Notes under the pieces: model-generated
Told to the model about the DNA's origin: nothing
What the model saw: the letters and a program-made list of their open reading frames with translations, nothing else
Databases searched by the model: none
Part shown: piece by piece, positions 26,056 to 34,791 of the stretch
Position numbering within the stretch: the stretch's first letter is position 1
Layout: each line of letters starts with the position of its first letter
Assembly: GCA_008015235.1 (NCBI GenBank)
Contig: SSFF01000013.1
Location: forward strand, 81,563-145,562
Origin: Rhodoferax sp.
GTDB taxonomy: Bacteria > Pseudomonadota > Gammaproteobacteria > Burkholderiales > Burkholderiaceae_C
Length of the DNA: 64,000 nucleotides
Reading direction: 5' to 3'
Translations under genes and position numbers: made by a program

Positions 26056-27923
26056 CAGATTTCGATCTTGCTGCCCAGTTCGACCACGGCGTTGTTGGGC
26101 AGGTTCAGGAAGTCGGCCGCAGCGCTGGCGTTGTGGTGCATCTGGGCAAACAGCTTTTCGCGCCAGGGCGCCATGCCCTCACCCAGGGTGGGCACCACGG
26201 TGTCACGCGAAAGGAAGTAGCTGGTGTGCATGGCATCGATCTCGCAGCCATGCAGTTTCAGCTGCTGCAGCGCACGGGGCACATCGGGATCGTTCTTGAA
26301 ACCGTAGTGGATGACCACTTGCCAGCAGTCATGACCCAAGGATTCGATCTCGAGCCGCTTGTCCAGGCCAATCCAGGGGGTTTCGTGGTTGCGCACGGTC
26401 ACGAACAGGTTGAAGGCATGCAGCACCTTGTTGTGCTTGAGGTTATGCAGCATGGCGTTGGGCACGGTGCCAACCTCGGCGGTCAGGAACACGGCCGTGC
26501 CTTCAACCCGCGCAGGCGGGCTCACGAACACGGCGTCGAGGAAGCTGGGCAGGTCGATGGCGTCGGAGCGCAGCTTCTCGTTCATGAGGCGGCGGCCGTC
26601 CTTCCAGGTCAGCATCAGGGTGAAGATCGAGCCACCGATGAGCAGAGGGAACCACCCGCCATCGAGGAGCTTGAGCGAATTGGAAGCCCAGAACGCGAAG
26701 TCGATCACGAAGAAGAAGCCGGTGGCACTGAGGCACAGCCACAGGGGGTACTTCCATCCATAGCGGATGACGAAGAAGGTGAGCACCGTGGTGATGAGCA
26801 TGTCGGTGCACACGGCAATGCCGTAGGCGGCCGCCAGGTTGCTGGAGGACTTGAACAGTACGACGGCCAGGACGATGGCCACGAACAAGCCCCAGTTCAC
26901 GAAAGGCAGGTAGATCTGACCCGTGTCCTTGACGCTGGTATGCAGCACCTGCAGGCGCGGCAGGTAGCCGAGCTGGATGACCTGCTTGGTCACCGAGAAG
27001 GCACCGGAAATCAGGGCCTGCGAGGCGATCACCGTGGCCATGGTGGCCAGCCCCACCAGGGGCAGCAGGGCCCAGTCCGGCGCCATGTTGAAGAAGGGGT
27101 TCTTCACCGCGCTGGGGTCTGACAACAGCAAGGCACCCTGTCCGAAGTAGTTGAGTGTGAGGGCCGGCATGACGATGGAAAACCAGGCCAGGCGGATCGG
27201 CTTTTTCCCGAAGTGGCCCATGTCGGCATAGAGCGCCTCCCCACCGGTCACGCACAGCACCACGGCGCCTAGGATGATGAAGGAGGTGCCAGGGTTATTC
27301 CACAGGAAACCGAGCGCATGGTGCGGACTGATGGCCCAGAGGATTTCGGGGTGGGTGGCAATGTGCATGACACCCAGCGCGGCGATGGCGGCAAACCACA
27401 CCAGGGTGATGGGGCCGAAAAACTTGCCGATGCCGGCCGTGCCGCGCTTCTGCACGGCAAACAGACAAAACAGGATGACCAGCGTCAGCGGAATCACCGC
27501 CTTCTTGAACGTCGGCGAGATCACCTCCAGGCCCTCCACCGCCGACAGCACCGAGATGGCCGGGGTGATGACGCCATCGCCATAGAACAGGCAGGTGCCG
27601 AAGATGCCCACCACCAGCAGCACGGAGCGCAACCGGGGGCGGTCTTTCACCGATTGCGACGCCAGCGCCAGCATGGCCACCAGCCCGCCTTCGCCGTGGT
27701 TGTCTGCGCGCAGCACCAGGGCCACGTACTTCAGCGACACGATGACGGTCAGTGTCCAGAAGAAGATGGAGAGGATGCCGTAGACGTTGTCGGGGGTGAA
27801 TTCGACATGGCCAGACCCGAAAACTTCTTTCACGGCGTACAGCACGCTGGTGCCGATGTCGCCATAGACGACACCAATGGCGCCCAGAGTGAGCGCCCCA
27901 AGAGAAGATTTGCTTGCTGCCAC
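26055..27923 (-). CDS. kup: Low-affinity potassium transporter Kup
   Basis: K+/H+ symporter of the KUP/HAK/KT family, 622 residues, with about twelve membrane segments and a C-terminal cytoplasmic domain. N-terminal signature [25 protein letters not shown] is present, followed by [14 protein letters not shown] and [22 protein letters not shown]. It lies between gshA and benE/gshB, all on the minus strand, an unusual position linking potassium uptake to glutathione genes. Confidence 0.95.
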   Translation of the reverse strand: MAASKSSLGALTLGAIGVVYGDIGTSVLYAVKEVFGSGHVEFTPDNVYGILSIFFWTLTVIVSLKYVALVLRADNHGEGGLVAMLALASQSVKDRPRLRSVLLVVGIFGTCLFYGDGVITPAISVLSAVEGLEVISPTFKKAVIPLTLVILFCLFAVQKRGTAGIGKFFGPITLVWFAAIAALGVMHIATHPEILWAISPHHALGFLWNNPGTSFIILGAVVLCVTGGEALYADMGHFGKKPIRLAWFSIVMPALTLNYFGQGALLLSDPSAVKNPFFNMAPDWALLPLVGLATMATVIASQALISGAFSVTKQVIQLGYLPRLQVLHTSVKDTGQIYLPFVNWGLFVAIVLAVVLFKSSSNLAAAYGIAVCTDMLITTVLTFFVIRYGWKYPLWLCLSATGFFFVIDFAFWASNSLKLLDGGWFPLLIGGSIFTLMLTWKDGRRLMNEKLRSDAIDLPSFLDAVFVSPPARVEGTAVFLTAEVGTVPNAMLHNLKHNKVLHAFNLFVTVRNHETPWIGLDKRLEIESLGHDCWQVVIHYGFKNDPDVPRALQQLKLHGCEIDAMHTSYFLSRDTVVPTLGEGMAPWREKLFAQMHHNASAAADFLNLPNNAVVELGSKIEI

Positions 27924-28033
27924 AGGTCGCCCTGGACGCTCGCACGCCCAGGATCCAATTATGCGAAGCCGCTATTGTGCCCCTGCGCGCGATGCCCCAC
28001 CAAGGCCGGTACCGCAATACCCGAGAGAACCAG

Positions 28034-28056
28034 TAACCTGCCCCTCCGGCAGGTTA
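28034..28056 (-). terminator. Hairpin at the gshA stop codon, possible attenuating terminator
   Basis: Perfect 9-bp inverted repeat TAACCTGCC/GGCAGGTTA around a 5-base loop. The gshA TAA stop (28056-28054) is part of the stem. No U-tract follows on the minus strand, so it may only pause polymerase or stabilise the gshA 3' end before kup. Confidence 0.45.
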
Positions 28057-29343
28057 TTCATAGAACTCGGCCTGGGGGTCGGTGGACTCCATTTCGTAGG
28101 CTCCGGCCAACATGGCCAGGCGGCCGACGACCCCGTACATGTAGAAGCGGTTGGGTGCACTGGCGCCCGGGGCAATGCCGGGATGCGGCAGGTGCGTACT
28201 CTCGGCGAAGGCCAAGGGCACGAAGTTGGCCGCGGAGTCGGTCACAGTCTCGGCCGTACCGGCCGGTGCCTGGACCCGGTAGAACCCGCCCACCACGTAA
28301 CGGTCCATCAGGTAGACCACGGGTTCGGCCACGGCGTCGTTGACGCGCTCGTTGGTGTGCACACCCTCCTGCAGCACCAGCGTGGCCGGTTCGTCATAGG
28401 CTGCAGCCTGCGCAGCGGCCAGACGCTCCCACACCGGCCCCAGATCCTTGGCGTCGCGCACCACGGTGGCGGAAAAGACGCTGTCGTGGTGGTCGGCCTT
28501 GATGACCACGAAGGCCTTTTCCTTGATGCCGTATTCCTTGTAGCGCTTGCGCACCTTGGTCAGCATGCCGTCCACCGCGTCGCGCAGGCGCTGCAGGTCG
28601 GCCTCCAGGTGGACATTCACATGCGGGCAGGTTTCCCACAGGGGGTTCATGAGCCAGGGATCGACGCCAATGAGCTTGCCAAAGCGCTTGACCACTTCTT
28701 CGTAGCAGCGCAGGTGCGTGCTCTTGAGCCGCACCGAACTGGCGGCATGCAAGGGCGGCAGCAGGTACTGCTCGTGCAGGTCTTCCAGGATGCCGGGAAC
28801 CCCGCTGCGCAGGTCGTGGTTGAGCAGGATGGTGCACGGGTCGAAGTGCTTGGCGCCCAGGCGCGACCGCGTGCGCACCACCGGCTCCAGGGTCAGGCTG
28901 TCGCCACCGGGCAGCGCGATGACGGTGCTCTTGTTCACATCGGGGCTGATGGAGCCCATGCAGACATTGAGACCTGCCATGTGGAAGATGTCACGCAACT
29001 GCGCCAGGTTGCTCCAGTAGGCTGGACTGGGGGCCTGGTTCTGCGGAATGATGAGCAGGTTGCGTGCTTCGGGGCAGATTTTTTCGATCGCCGCCATGGC
29101 CGCCTGCACCGCCAGCGGCAGCATCGAAGGGGTGAGGTTGTTCCAGCCACCGGGGAACAGATTGGTACTGACGGCGGCCAGTTTGAAGCCGGCATTGCGC
29201 ACGTCGACCGAGGTGTAGAACAGCGGCGTGTGCTCCATCCACTCCAGCCGGAACCAGCGTTCGATGGAGGGCATGGAGTCCAGAATGCGCTGCTCCAGTT
29301 CGTTGATGGGGCCGGTCAGTGCGGTGACGAGGTGGGGAACCAT
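28054..29343 (-). CDS. gshA: Glutamate-cysteine ligase (iron-oxidiser type)
   Basis: First enzyme of glutathione synthesis, forming gamma-glutamylcysteine. The 429-residue sequence belongs to the ATP-grasp-like proteobacterial type (the form first named from Acidithiobacillus) and not the E. coli GshA type: SIERWFRLEWMEHTPLFYTSVDVRNAGFKLAAV, AIEKICPEARNLLIIPQNQ, FVVIKADHHDSVFSATV. It heads the gshA-kup-benE-gshB group; a hairpin overlaps its stop codon. Confidence 0.94.
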   Translation of the reverse strand: MVPHLVTALTGPINELEQRILDSMPSIERWFRLEWMEHTPLFYTSVDVRNAGFKLAAVSTNLFPGGWNNLTPSMLPLAVQAAMAAIEKICPEARNLLIIPQNQAPSPAYWSNLAQLRDIFHMAGLNVCMGSISPDVNKSTVIALPGGDSLTLEPVVRTRSRLGAKHFDPCTILLNHDLRSGVPGILEDLHEQYLLPPLHAASSVRLKSTHLRCYEEVVKRFGKLIGVDPWLMNPLWETCPHVNVHLEADLQRLRDAVDGMLTKVRKRYKEYGIKEKAFVVIKADHHDSVFSATVVRDAKDLGPVWERLAAAQAAAYDEPATLVLQEGVHTNERVNDAVAEPVVYLMDRYVVGGFYRVQAPAGTAETVTDSAANFVPLAFAESTHLPHPGIAPGASAPNRFYMYGVVGRLAMLAGAYEMESTDPQAEFYE

Positions 29344-29407
29344 GGTGTGTCCAATCTATCGGGTACGCTGGGGCAAGGGCGGCATAGGGTGGCGTGTCCC
29401 CATTCCA

Positions 29408-30733
29408 TCAGGTGCGAATCTCGCCTTCGCCCAGCACCACGTACTTGAGCGAAGTCAGGCCTTCGATACCGACCGGTCCGCGGGCGTGGAACTTGTCGGT
29501 GCTGATACCGATTTCGGCACCCAGCCCGTACTCGAATCCGTCGGCAAACCGGGTACTGGTGTTGACCATAACGCTGCTGGAGTCCACCTCGCGCAGAAAC
29601 TGCTGGGCGTGCATGTGGTCGCGGGTCAGGATGGCATCGGTGTGGTGGCTGCCGTACTGGTTGATGTGGGCAATGGCCTCGTCGACCCCCGCCACAACCT
29701 TGATGCTGATGATCGGCGCCAGGTACTCCTCGTACCAGTCGCTTTCGGCCGCATCGCGCACCCATTTTGCTATTACTTCAGGAGCTACCTGCGCAGTATT
29801 CGTGCGGGCCGATGGCAGTTTTTGCTCCAAAATTCGGCGACTCTCCGGGCAGCAGCGCATCTCCACGCCCTTGGCGGCATAGACCGCGCCGATGCGCGGC
29901 AGGAAGTCGGCCGCCACGCCACGCGCCACCAGCAGACCTTCCGAGGCGTTGCAGGGGCTGTACTTCTGGGTCTTGGCGTTGTCGGCCACCTTGACTGCCA
30001 TGTCGATGTCGCAGGGGTCGTCCACGTAGGTGTGGCAGTTGCCGTCCAGGTGCTTGATGACCGGGACCTTGGCCTCGCGGCTGATGCGCTCGATCAGGCT
30101 CTTGCCGCCGCGCGGGATGATGACGTCCACATACTGTGGCATGGCGATGAGCTGGCCCACGGCCTCGCGGTCGGTGGTCTGCACCAGCTGGACTGCGTTT
30201 TCCGGCAAACCTGCATCGGTGAGCGCCTGCTGCACCAGTTTGGCCAGGGCCTTGTTCGAGTCGATGGCTTCCGAGCCGCCGCGCAGGATGCAGGCGTTGC
30301 CACTCTTGATGGACAGGCTGGCGGCTTCGATGGTCACATTGGGACGGCTCTCGAAGATCATGCCGAACACACCGATGGGCACGCGCATCTGTCCCACGCG
30401 GATGCCGCTGGGCTGCTGTTTCATGCCGAGGATCTCGCCAATGATGTCGGGCATGGCGGCCAGCTGCTCGCAGCCCTGGGCACAGGTCTCCAGCACTTTC
30501 GGCGTCAGGCGCAGGCGGTCCACCATGGGTTCCGAGAGGCCATTGGCCAGCGCGCGCTCGATATCCCGGGCATTGTCGACCTGCAAGGCTTCGGTGTTGG
30601 CACGCAAAAGCTCGGCCAAGCGCTTCAATGCTACGTTTTTGGTAGCTGCTTTCGATTTGGCCATGCGGGCGGAAGCCGTTTTTGCCTTGAAACCCAGGTC
30701 CTGGGTGTATTCGGTGATGTTGAGCGCGGTCAT
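29408..30733 (-). CDS. proA: Gamma-glutamyl phosphate reductase
   Basis: NADPH-dependent reduction of gamma-glutamyl phosphate to the semialdehyde, second step of proline synthesis. 441 residues from the ATG at 30733 (the frame extends to 30775). The aldehyde-dehydrogenase fold is clear: [30 protein letters not shown], the catalytic Cys in SPCNASEG, and [20 protein letters not shown]. The segment from about [19 protein letters not shown] is longer than the corresponding E. coli region by about 16 residues and is encoded by a copy of the 57-bp element. proB is not adjacent. Confidence 0.95.
   Translation of the reverse strand: MTALNITEYTQDLGFKAKTASARMAKSKAATKNVALKRLAELLRANTEALQVDNARDIERALANGLSEPMVDRLRLTPKVLETCAQGCEQLAAMPDIIGEILGMKQQPSGIRVGQMRVPIGVFGMIFESRPNVTIEAASLSIKSGNACILRGGSEAIDSNKALAKLVQQALTDAGLPENAVQLVQTTDREAVGQLIAMPQYVDVIIPRGGKSLIERISREAKVPVIKHLDGNCHTYVDDPCDIDMAVKVADNAKTQKYSPCNASEGLLVARGVAADFLPRIGAVYAAKGVEMRCCPESRRILEQKLPSARTNTAQVAPEVIAKWVRDAAESDWYEEYLAPIISIKVVAGVDEAIAHINQYGSHHTDAILTRDHMHAQQFLREVDSSSVMVNTSTRFADGFEYGLGAEIGISTDKFHARGPVGIEGLTSLKYVVLGEGEIRT
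29767..29824 (+). repeat. 57-bp dispersed element, copy E, inside proA (antisense)
   Basis: Starts TTGCTATTACTTCAGGAGCT, then CCTGCGCAGTATTCGTGCGGGC and a run ending GTTTTTG. It is nearly identical to the intergenic copy at 49965 in its central 20 bases. Read on the proA strand it is open and adds about 19 codons in a surface-variable part of the protein. Confidence 0.8.
30628..30684 (+). repeat. Possible 57-bp element copy F in the proA N-terminal region (antisense)
   Basis: Shows GCTAC/GTAGC hairpin arms around GTTTTTG and an ATGCGGGC block in the expected spacing. However the encoded stretch ([18 protein letters not shown]) aligns with other ProA proteins without a gap, so it is either chance resemblance or partial conversion of native sequence. 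It shares the reading frame of copy E (SAR motif). Confidence 0.45.
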
Positions 30734-30750
30734 ACCGCGATTTTGGCAGA

Positions 30751-30780
30751 TTGGCACAACCCGATTCCAACCCACATAAT
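30751..30780 (+). promoter_or_regulatory. Sigma-70-like promoter of the kinase/regulator pair
   Basis: TTGGCA (30751-30756) and CATAAT (30775-30780) separated by 18 bases. The predicted transcript starts near 30787 and begins with a small hairpin (CTTCTGG 30788-30794 with CCAGAAG 30803-30809) before the kinase gene at 30871. Confidence 0.45.
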
Positions 30781-30870
30781 GTGCCGTCTTCTGGTGCCGG
30801 TGCCAGAAGTCCCACGGACAGCGGGTGGCCTGCGGCGGGCCCCCGTGACCGGGTGACCAAGGGAGATTCC

Positions 30871-31557
30871 ATGGACAGCGAAGAATTCAGCTTTTCGGAC
30901 CACATGGCGTCCACCATCCACGATATGAAAAATTCGTTGATGCTGCAGACCCATGCACTGGAATCGGTGGCCAACCAGTTCCGGCAGAAAGGCGATACCG
31001 AGAGCATGCGGCAGATGGCGGGCATCGTGCACGAAGCCCACCGCATGAATTCGAACCTGATCCAGCTGCTGGCCTTGTACAAGTTCGACAAGGCGATCTA
31101 TCCCATGGACGAGCAGGAACATTGCCTGCGGGACATCGTCGAAGACGCGGTCTCGCAGGGCAAATCCAGCATCGCCTACAAGGGGATTCATGTCGACATC
31201 GACTGCGCTGACGACCTGTTCTGGTACGTGGACCGCGACCTGATCGTCGGCATCCTGGTCAATGCCCTGAACAATGCCTACAACTACACCAAGGATTGCG
31301 TACGCGTCATCGCCCGCAGCCACGACCAGTGGCTGGAGCTGCGCGTGGAAGACAACGGCACCGGCTACCCCGAGCGCATGCTGATGAACGGCATGGCCCA
31401 GCAGGGCGTGCGCTTTGCCAGCGGCAGCACGGGTCTGGGATTTCACTTTGCCGCACGTGCTGCACGCATGCACAAGAACGGAAACCGCCAGGGGGCGCTG
31501 ACCATCGAGAACGGTGGCACGCTCGGGGGCGGTTGTTTTGTCGTCCACCTGCCCTGA
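30871..31557 (+). CDS. Soluble histidine kinase-like protein
   Basis: 228 residues, no membrane segment and no sensor domain. An H-box-like motif TIHDMKNSL puts the likely phosphoacceptor at His17. The HATPase domain shows the N-box NALNNAYNY, the [10 protein letters not shown]1 box and a [11 protein letters not shown]2 box. ATG at 30871 has AAGGGAG upstream. The receiver-TPR gene begins three bases after its stop, so the two form a two-component pair. The input signal must come through a partner protein, as no sensory domain is present. Confidence 0.85.
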   Translation: MDSEEFSFSDHMASTIHDMKNSLMLQTHALESVANQFRQKGDTESMRQMAGIVHEAHRMNSNLIQLLALYKFDKAIYPMDEQEHCLRDIVEDAVSQGKSSIAYKGIHVDIDCADDLFWYVDRDLIVGILVNALNNAYNYTKDCVRVIARSHDQWLELRVEDNGTGYPERMLMNGMAQQGVRFASGSTGLGFHFAARAARMHKNGNRQGALTIENGGTLGGGCFVVHLP

Positions 31558-31560
31558 ACC

Positions 31561-33183
31561 ATGAACCTGATCAAAGAAAACCCGCTGGACCGCATGCTCA
31601 AGGATGCCAACATCCTGGTGATCGACGACTTCCAGGGCATGCGCACCATGCTGCGCAACATCATCAAGGACATTGGCGGCATCAAGATCGACACCGCCGC
31701 CAACGGCCGCGAGGCCATGGGCCAGCTGCGCGGCACCCGCTACGACCTGGTCATCTGCGACTACAACCTGGGACCCGGCCCCAATGGACAGCATGTGCTG
31801 GAAGAAGCCAAGCTCAACCAGTACATCGGTCCCTCGTGCGTGTGGGTCATGGTGACCGCCGAGAAGACTTCGGACATGGTGATGGGCGCGGCCGAGATCA
31901 AGCCCGACGACTACATCCTCAAACCCATCAACCACGACACCCTGGAGTCGCGGCTCGAGAAGCTGATTGCACGCAAGCGCACCCTGAGCGCCATCGAATC
32001 GGCGGTTCGCGCCAAGGATTTCCCGGCGGCGATTGCCGCATGCGACCAGCGCATCCAAGAGCGCCCGCCGAACCTGCAGGAAATCCTGCGCATCAAGGCC
32101 GACCTGCTGCTCGACAGTGGTCGGCTCGACGACGCGGCCAAGGTGTTCGACACGGTCCTGGCACAGCGCAGCGTGCCCTGGGCCAAGACCGGCCTGGCCA
32201 AGGTGCATTTCCAGCGCAAGGAGTTTGACACGGCCATCGGCCTGCTGCAGGAGGTCATTGCCGACAACCGCATCTACATGGAAGCCTACGACTGGCTGGC
32301 CAAGGTGCTACAAGCCAAAGGCGACACCACGCAAGCCCTGCAGGTACTGCAGAACGCGACCCAGCTATCGCCCAACGCCGCCGTCCGGCAAAAGAACCTG
32401 GGCGACGTGGCCTACAAGAGCGGCGATCTCGATCTGGCACAAAAGGCGTTTGAAAAGAACATCAAGATCACCGAGTTCTCCCCGACCAAGTCCGCCGCGG
32501 TCTATGCCAACCTGGCCAAGGTGTACTCCGGCAAGAAGATGGACAGCGATGCCCTGGGCATGCTGGCGCGCAGCAAAAAGGAATTCAGGGACGACCCGGT
32601 GGCTGGTCTGGAAACCGCCATTGCCGAAAGCATGGTCTACCGCGGCATGGGGCAGGAAGACAAGGCCAAGGAGGCCATGGAGCAGGCCCACAAACTCAAC
32701 CAGGAACTCGGGAACAAGGTCCAGCCGGCACTGAGCATGGAAATGGCCCAGGCCATGCTGCAGTCCGGCCAGACCGAAGGTGCCACCGCCCTGCTTCGTT
32801 CGCTGGTCAAGAACCACCACGACAACCCGGCCCTGGCCGCCCAGGTGCAGCAGGTGTTCGAATCGGCCTCGCTGGGTGAACAGGGGCGTGCCCTGATCGA
32901 GCGCTCCCGCCAGGAGGTGGTCGACATCAACAACCAGGGCGTGTCCCTGGGGCGCGAGGGGCGTTACGAGGAAGCCATCGCCCTGCTGCGCCAGGCCCAG
33001 CAAGAACTGCCCGAAAACGAAACCGTGCTCCTGAACCTGTGCGGCCTGCTGATCGTTCACATCAAGCGCAACGGACCGCAGGAGGCGCTGGAAACCGAAG
33101 TGCGCGAACTCCTGCGCCATGCGCAGGCCATCAATCCGGCCAACCGCAAGCTGCAGGAATACAGCGCCGCACTGGCGCGATAA
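31561..33183 (+). CDS. Response regulator with TPR output
   Basis: 540 residues. The N-terminal receiver (about 15-135) has the acidic pair Asp22/Asp23, phosphoacceptor Asp67 in VICDYNLG, Thr99 in MVTAE and Lys121 in YILKPI, so it should be phosphorylatable. The rest is a chain of tetratricopeptide repeats (from about 145 to 535), with no DNA-binding or enzymatic domain. Output is therefore likely protein-protein interaction. Sits three bases after the cognate kinase. The holA gene converges on it with ten bases between. Confidence 0.88.
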   Translation: MNLIKENPLDRMLKDANILVIDDFQGMRTMLRNIIKDIGGIKIDTAANGREAMGQLRGTRYDLVICDYNLGPGPNGQHVLEEAKLNQYIGPSCVWVMVTAEKTSDMVMGAAEIKPDDYILKPINHDTLESRLEKLIARKRTLSAIESAVRAKDFPAAIAACDQRIQERPPNLQEILRIKADLLLDSGRLDDAAKVFDTVLAQRSVPWAKTGLAKVHFQRKEFDTAIGLLQEVIADNRIYMEAYDWLAKVLQAKGDTTQALQVLQNATQLSPNAAVRQKNLGDVAYKSGDLDLAQKAFEKNIKITEFSPTKSAAVYANLAKVYSGKKMDSDALGMLARSKKEFRDDPVAGLETAIAESMVYRGMGQEDKAKEAMEQAHKLNQELGNKVQPALSMEMAQAMLQSGQTEGATALLRSLVKNHHDNPALAAQVQQVFESASLGEQGRALIERSRQEVVDINNQGVSLGREGRYEEAIALLRQAQQELPENETVLLNLCGLLIVHIKRNGPQEALETEVRELLRHAQAINPANRKLQEYSAALAR

Positions 33184-33192
33184 GGCGGGGGG

Positions 33193-34266
33193 TCAGTTCC
33201 GGGCAGTCGCCTGTGCACACAGGGCACAGGTTTTCTGTGCCAGCTGCTGCAAGGCCGCCCACGGACTGCTGGGCCAGTCCGGGTGCTTGATGCCCTTGAC
33301 GATGCCGTCCACCAGGTGCGCCGAATGCAGCAGGCGCACCAGCGCGGCTTCGGACACCCGTGGCAAGACACGTTCGAACAACTTCTCACGCGCGCCCCAG
33401 ATGCGCTGTTCACGCAGGGCCATGGGCAAGGGCTTGCCCTGCGCCATGGCTTCCTTGACACGCTTGAGCGCACGAATGTCTTCGGCCAGCGCGTAGTGCA
33501 CCAGCACTTCGGCCTCGCCTTCGGCCTGCAGGCCGTCGAGCATGCGCTGCACCCGCAAGGGCTGGCCACCAAGCACCGCCTCCGACAGTTTGAACACGTC
33601 GTAGCGCGCCACATTGAGCACGGCGGCTTCGACCTGCTCGAACGTCAGCGCTGTGCCATCACCGGCCGGGTAGAGCAGACCCAGTTTCTGGATTTCCTGG
33701 TGCGCGGCCAGCAGATTGCCTTCGACGCGGTCGGCAAAGAACTGCAGGGTGCGCTGCCCGGCTTCGCCCGCCTCCACCCGCTGGCCCTGGCGTGACAGCC
33801 GCTGGGCGATCCATTGCGGCAGGGCGGCGCGCTCCACCGGGTCGACCTGGACCGTGACCCCGTTGTTGTCCAGCGCCATGAACCAGGCGCTGGACTTGGT
33901 GGCCTTGTCCAGGCGCGGCAGGCTCACCAGGGTCAAGGTACTGTCATTGCCGGGGGCGCCTTCGGCCAGCTGCTGCAGGGCCGCGCTGCCGTCCTTGCCC
34001 GGTTTGCCACTGGGAATACGGATTTCAACAATCTGGCGGTCCGCAAACAGGCTCAGGGATCCGCCACTGGCCAGCACCTCGCTCCAGTCGAAATGGGCGC
34101 CCATCACGGTGTGCGAGGTGCGTTCGGTATAGCCCTGCGCGCGTGCCAGCTGGCGGATGGTGTCGAGCGCTTCCTGCTGCAGCAGGGGCTCGTCCCCATG
34201 CACGGTGTACAGGGTCTTGAGGCCGCGCTGCAGGTGGGCGCCAAGCTGGTGCAGGCTGACTTGCAT
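33193..34266 (-). CDS. holA: DNA polymerase III subunit delta
   Basis: Clamp-loader delta subunit, 357 residues from the ATG at 34266; the frame extends to 34374 without homology. Recognised by YTVHGDEPLLQQEALDTIRQLARAQGY, VEIRIPSGKPGKDGSAAL, VQVDPVERAALPQWIAQRL and the DVFKLSEAVLGGQ block. Last gene of the bamE-dapB-exbB-exbD-leuS-lptE-holA line, with the usual leuS-lptE-holA order. Confidence 0.95.
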   Translation of the reverse strand: MQVSLHQLGAHLQRGLKTLYTVHGDEPLLQQEALDTIRQLARAQGYTERTSHTVMGAHFDWSEVLASGGSLSLFADRQIVEIRIPSGKPGKDGSAALQQLAEGAPGNDSTLTLVSLPRLDKATKSSAWFMALDNNGVTVQVDPVERAALPQWIAQRLSRQGQRVEAGEAGQRTLQFFADRVEGNLLAAHQEIQKLGLLYPAGDGTALTFEQVEAAVLNVARYDVFKLSEAVLGGQPLRVQRMLDGLQAEGEAEVLVHYALAEDIRALKRVKEAMAQGKPLPMALREQRIWGAREKLFERVLPRVSEAALVRLLHSAHLVDGIVKGIKHPDWPSSPWAALQQLAQKTCALCAQATARN

Positions 34267-34276
34267 GGGATGCGGG

Positions 34277-34783
34277 TTATTGGCCGTCCAGGCGCTGGAT
34301 GGCCGCCACCCGGCGCAGGATCTGCTGGACGATGTCGGACTGCATGTCCTGGTACAGGGCCGCCTGTTCGGCATCCTTGGCCAGAACCACGGTTTCGTTG
34401 AAGCTCAACTCGCGCTGTTGCGCGATGGCGGTCGGTGAAATCAATTCACGGCCCTGGGGGGTGCGCACGCGAAACTGGACGCGCAGGCGCAGCTGCAGCT
34501 CGCGCACCTGGCCCGAAGTATTGACACCTGCCACGGCCTGCTCCCGGGTCTCGTCCAGAATGTCCACGATGGCCTGCACCGGTGGCTGGCCCGCCGCAGG
34601 GGCCACCGGCCGCACGCGGTCACCGAAGTAACGTGCCAGTTCTCCGGCCACCCCGGCACCGCGTTCGGGCGTCACAGCCACTGTGTCGAAGGCGAAACTC
34701 TGGGCATTGCGCAGGTGGAAACCACAGCCCGCCACAGCCCCTGCCAGGGCAATAGCCATTACCGTGCGCACTGCCGCTCGCAT
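34277..34783 (-). CDS. lptE: LPS-assembly lipoprotein LptE
   Basis: 168-residue outer-membrane lipoprotein that plugs the LptD barrel in lipopolysaccharide export. Signal peptide MAIALAGAVAGC ends in a lipobox; the mature start GFHLRNAQSFAFDTV is typical. The ATG at 34783 starts 9 bases after the leuS stop; the frame is open further upstream inside leuS but without homology. holA follows after 10 bases. Confidence 0.93.
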   Translation of the reverse strand: MRAAVRTVMAIALAGAVAGCGFHLRNAQSFAFDTVAVTPERGAGVAGELARYFGDRVRPVAPAAGQPPVQAIVDILDETREQAVAGVNTSGQVRELQLRLRVQFRVRTPQGRELISPTAIAQQRELSFNETVVLAKDAEQAALYQDMQSDIVQQILRRVAAIQRLDGQ

Positions 34784-34791
34784 GGCAGCCT

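Noticed and set aside
30741..30775. Sigma-54 promoter before the histidine kinase gene
   Set aside because: A TGGCAC is present but no GC element at the required spacing; a sigma-70 reading fits better.
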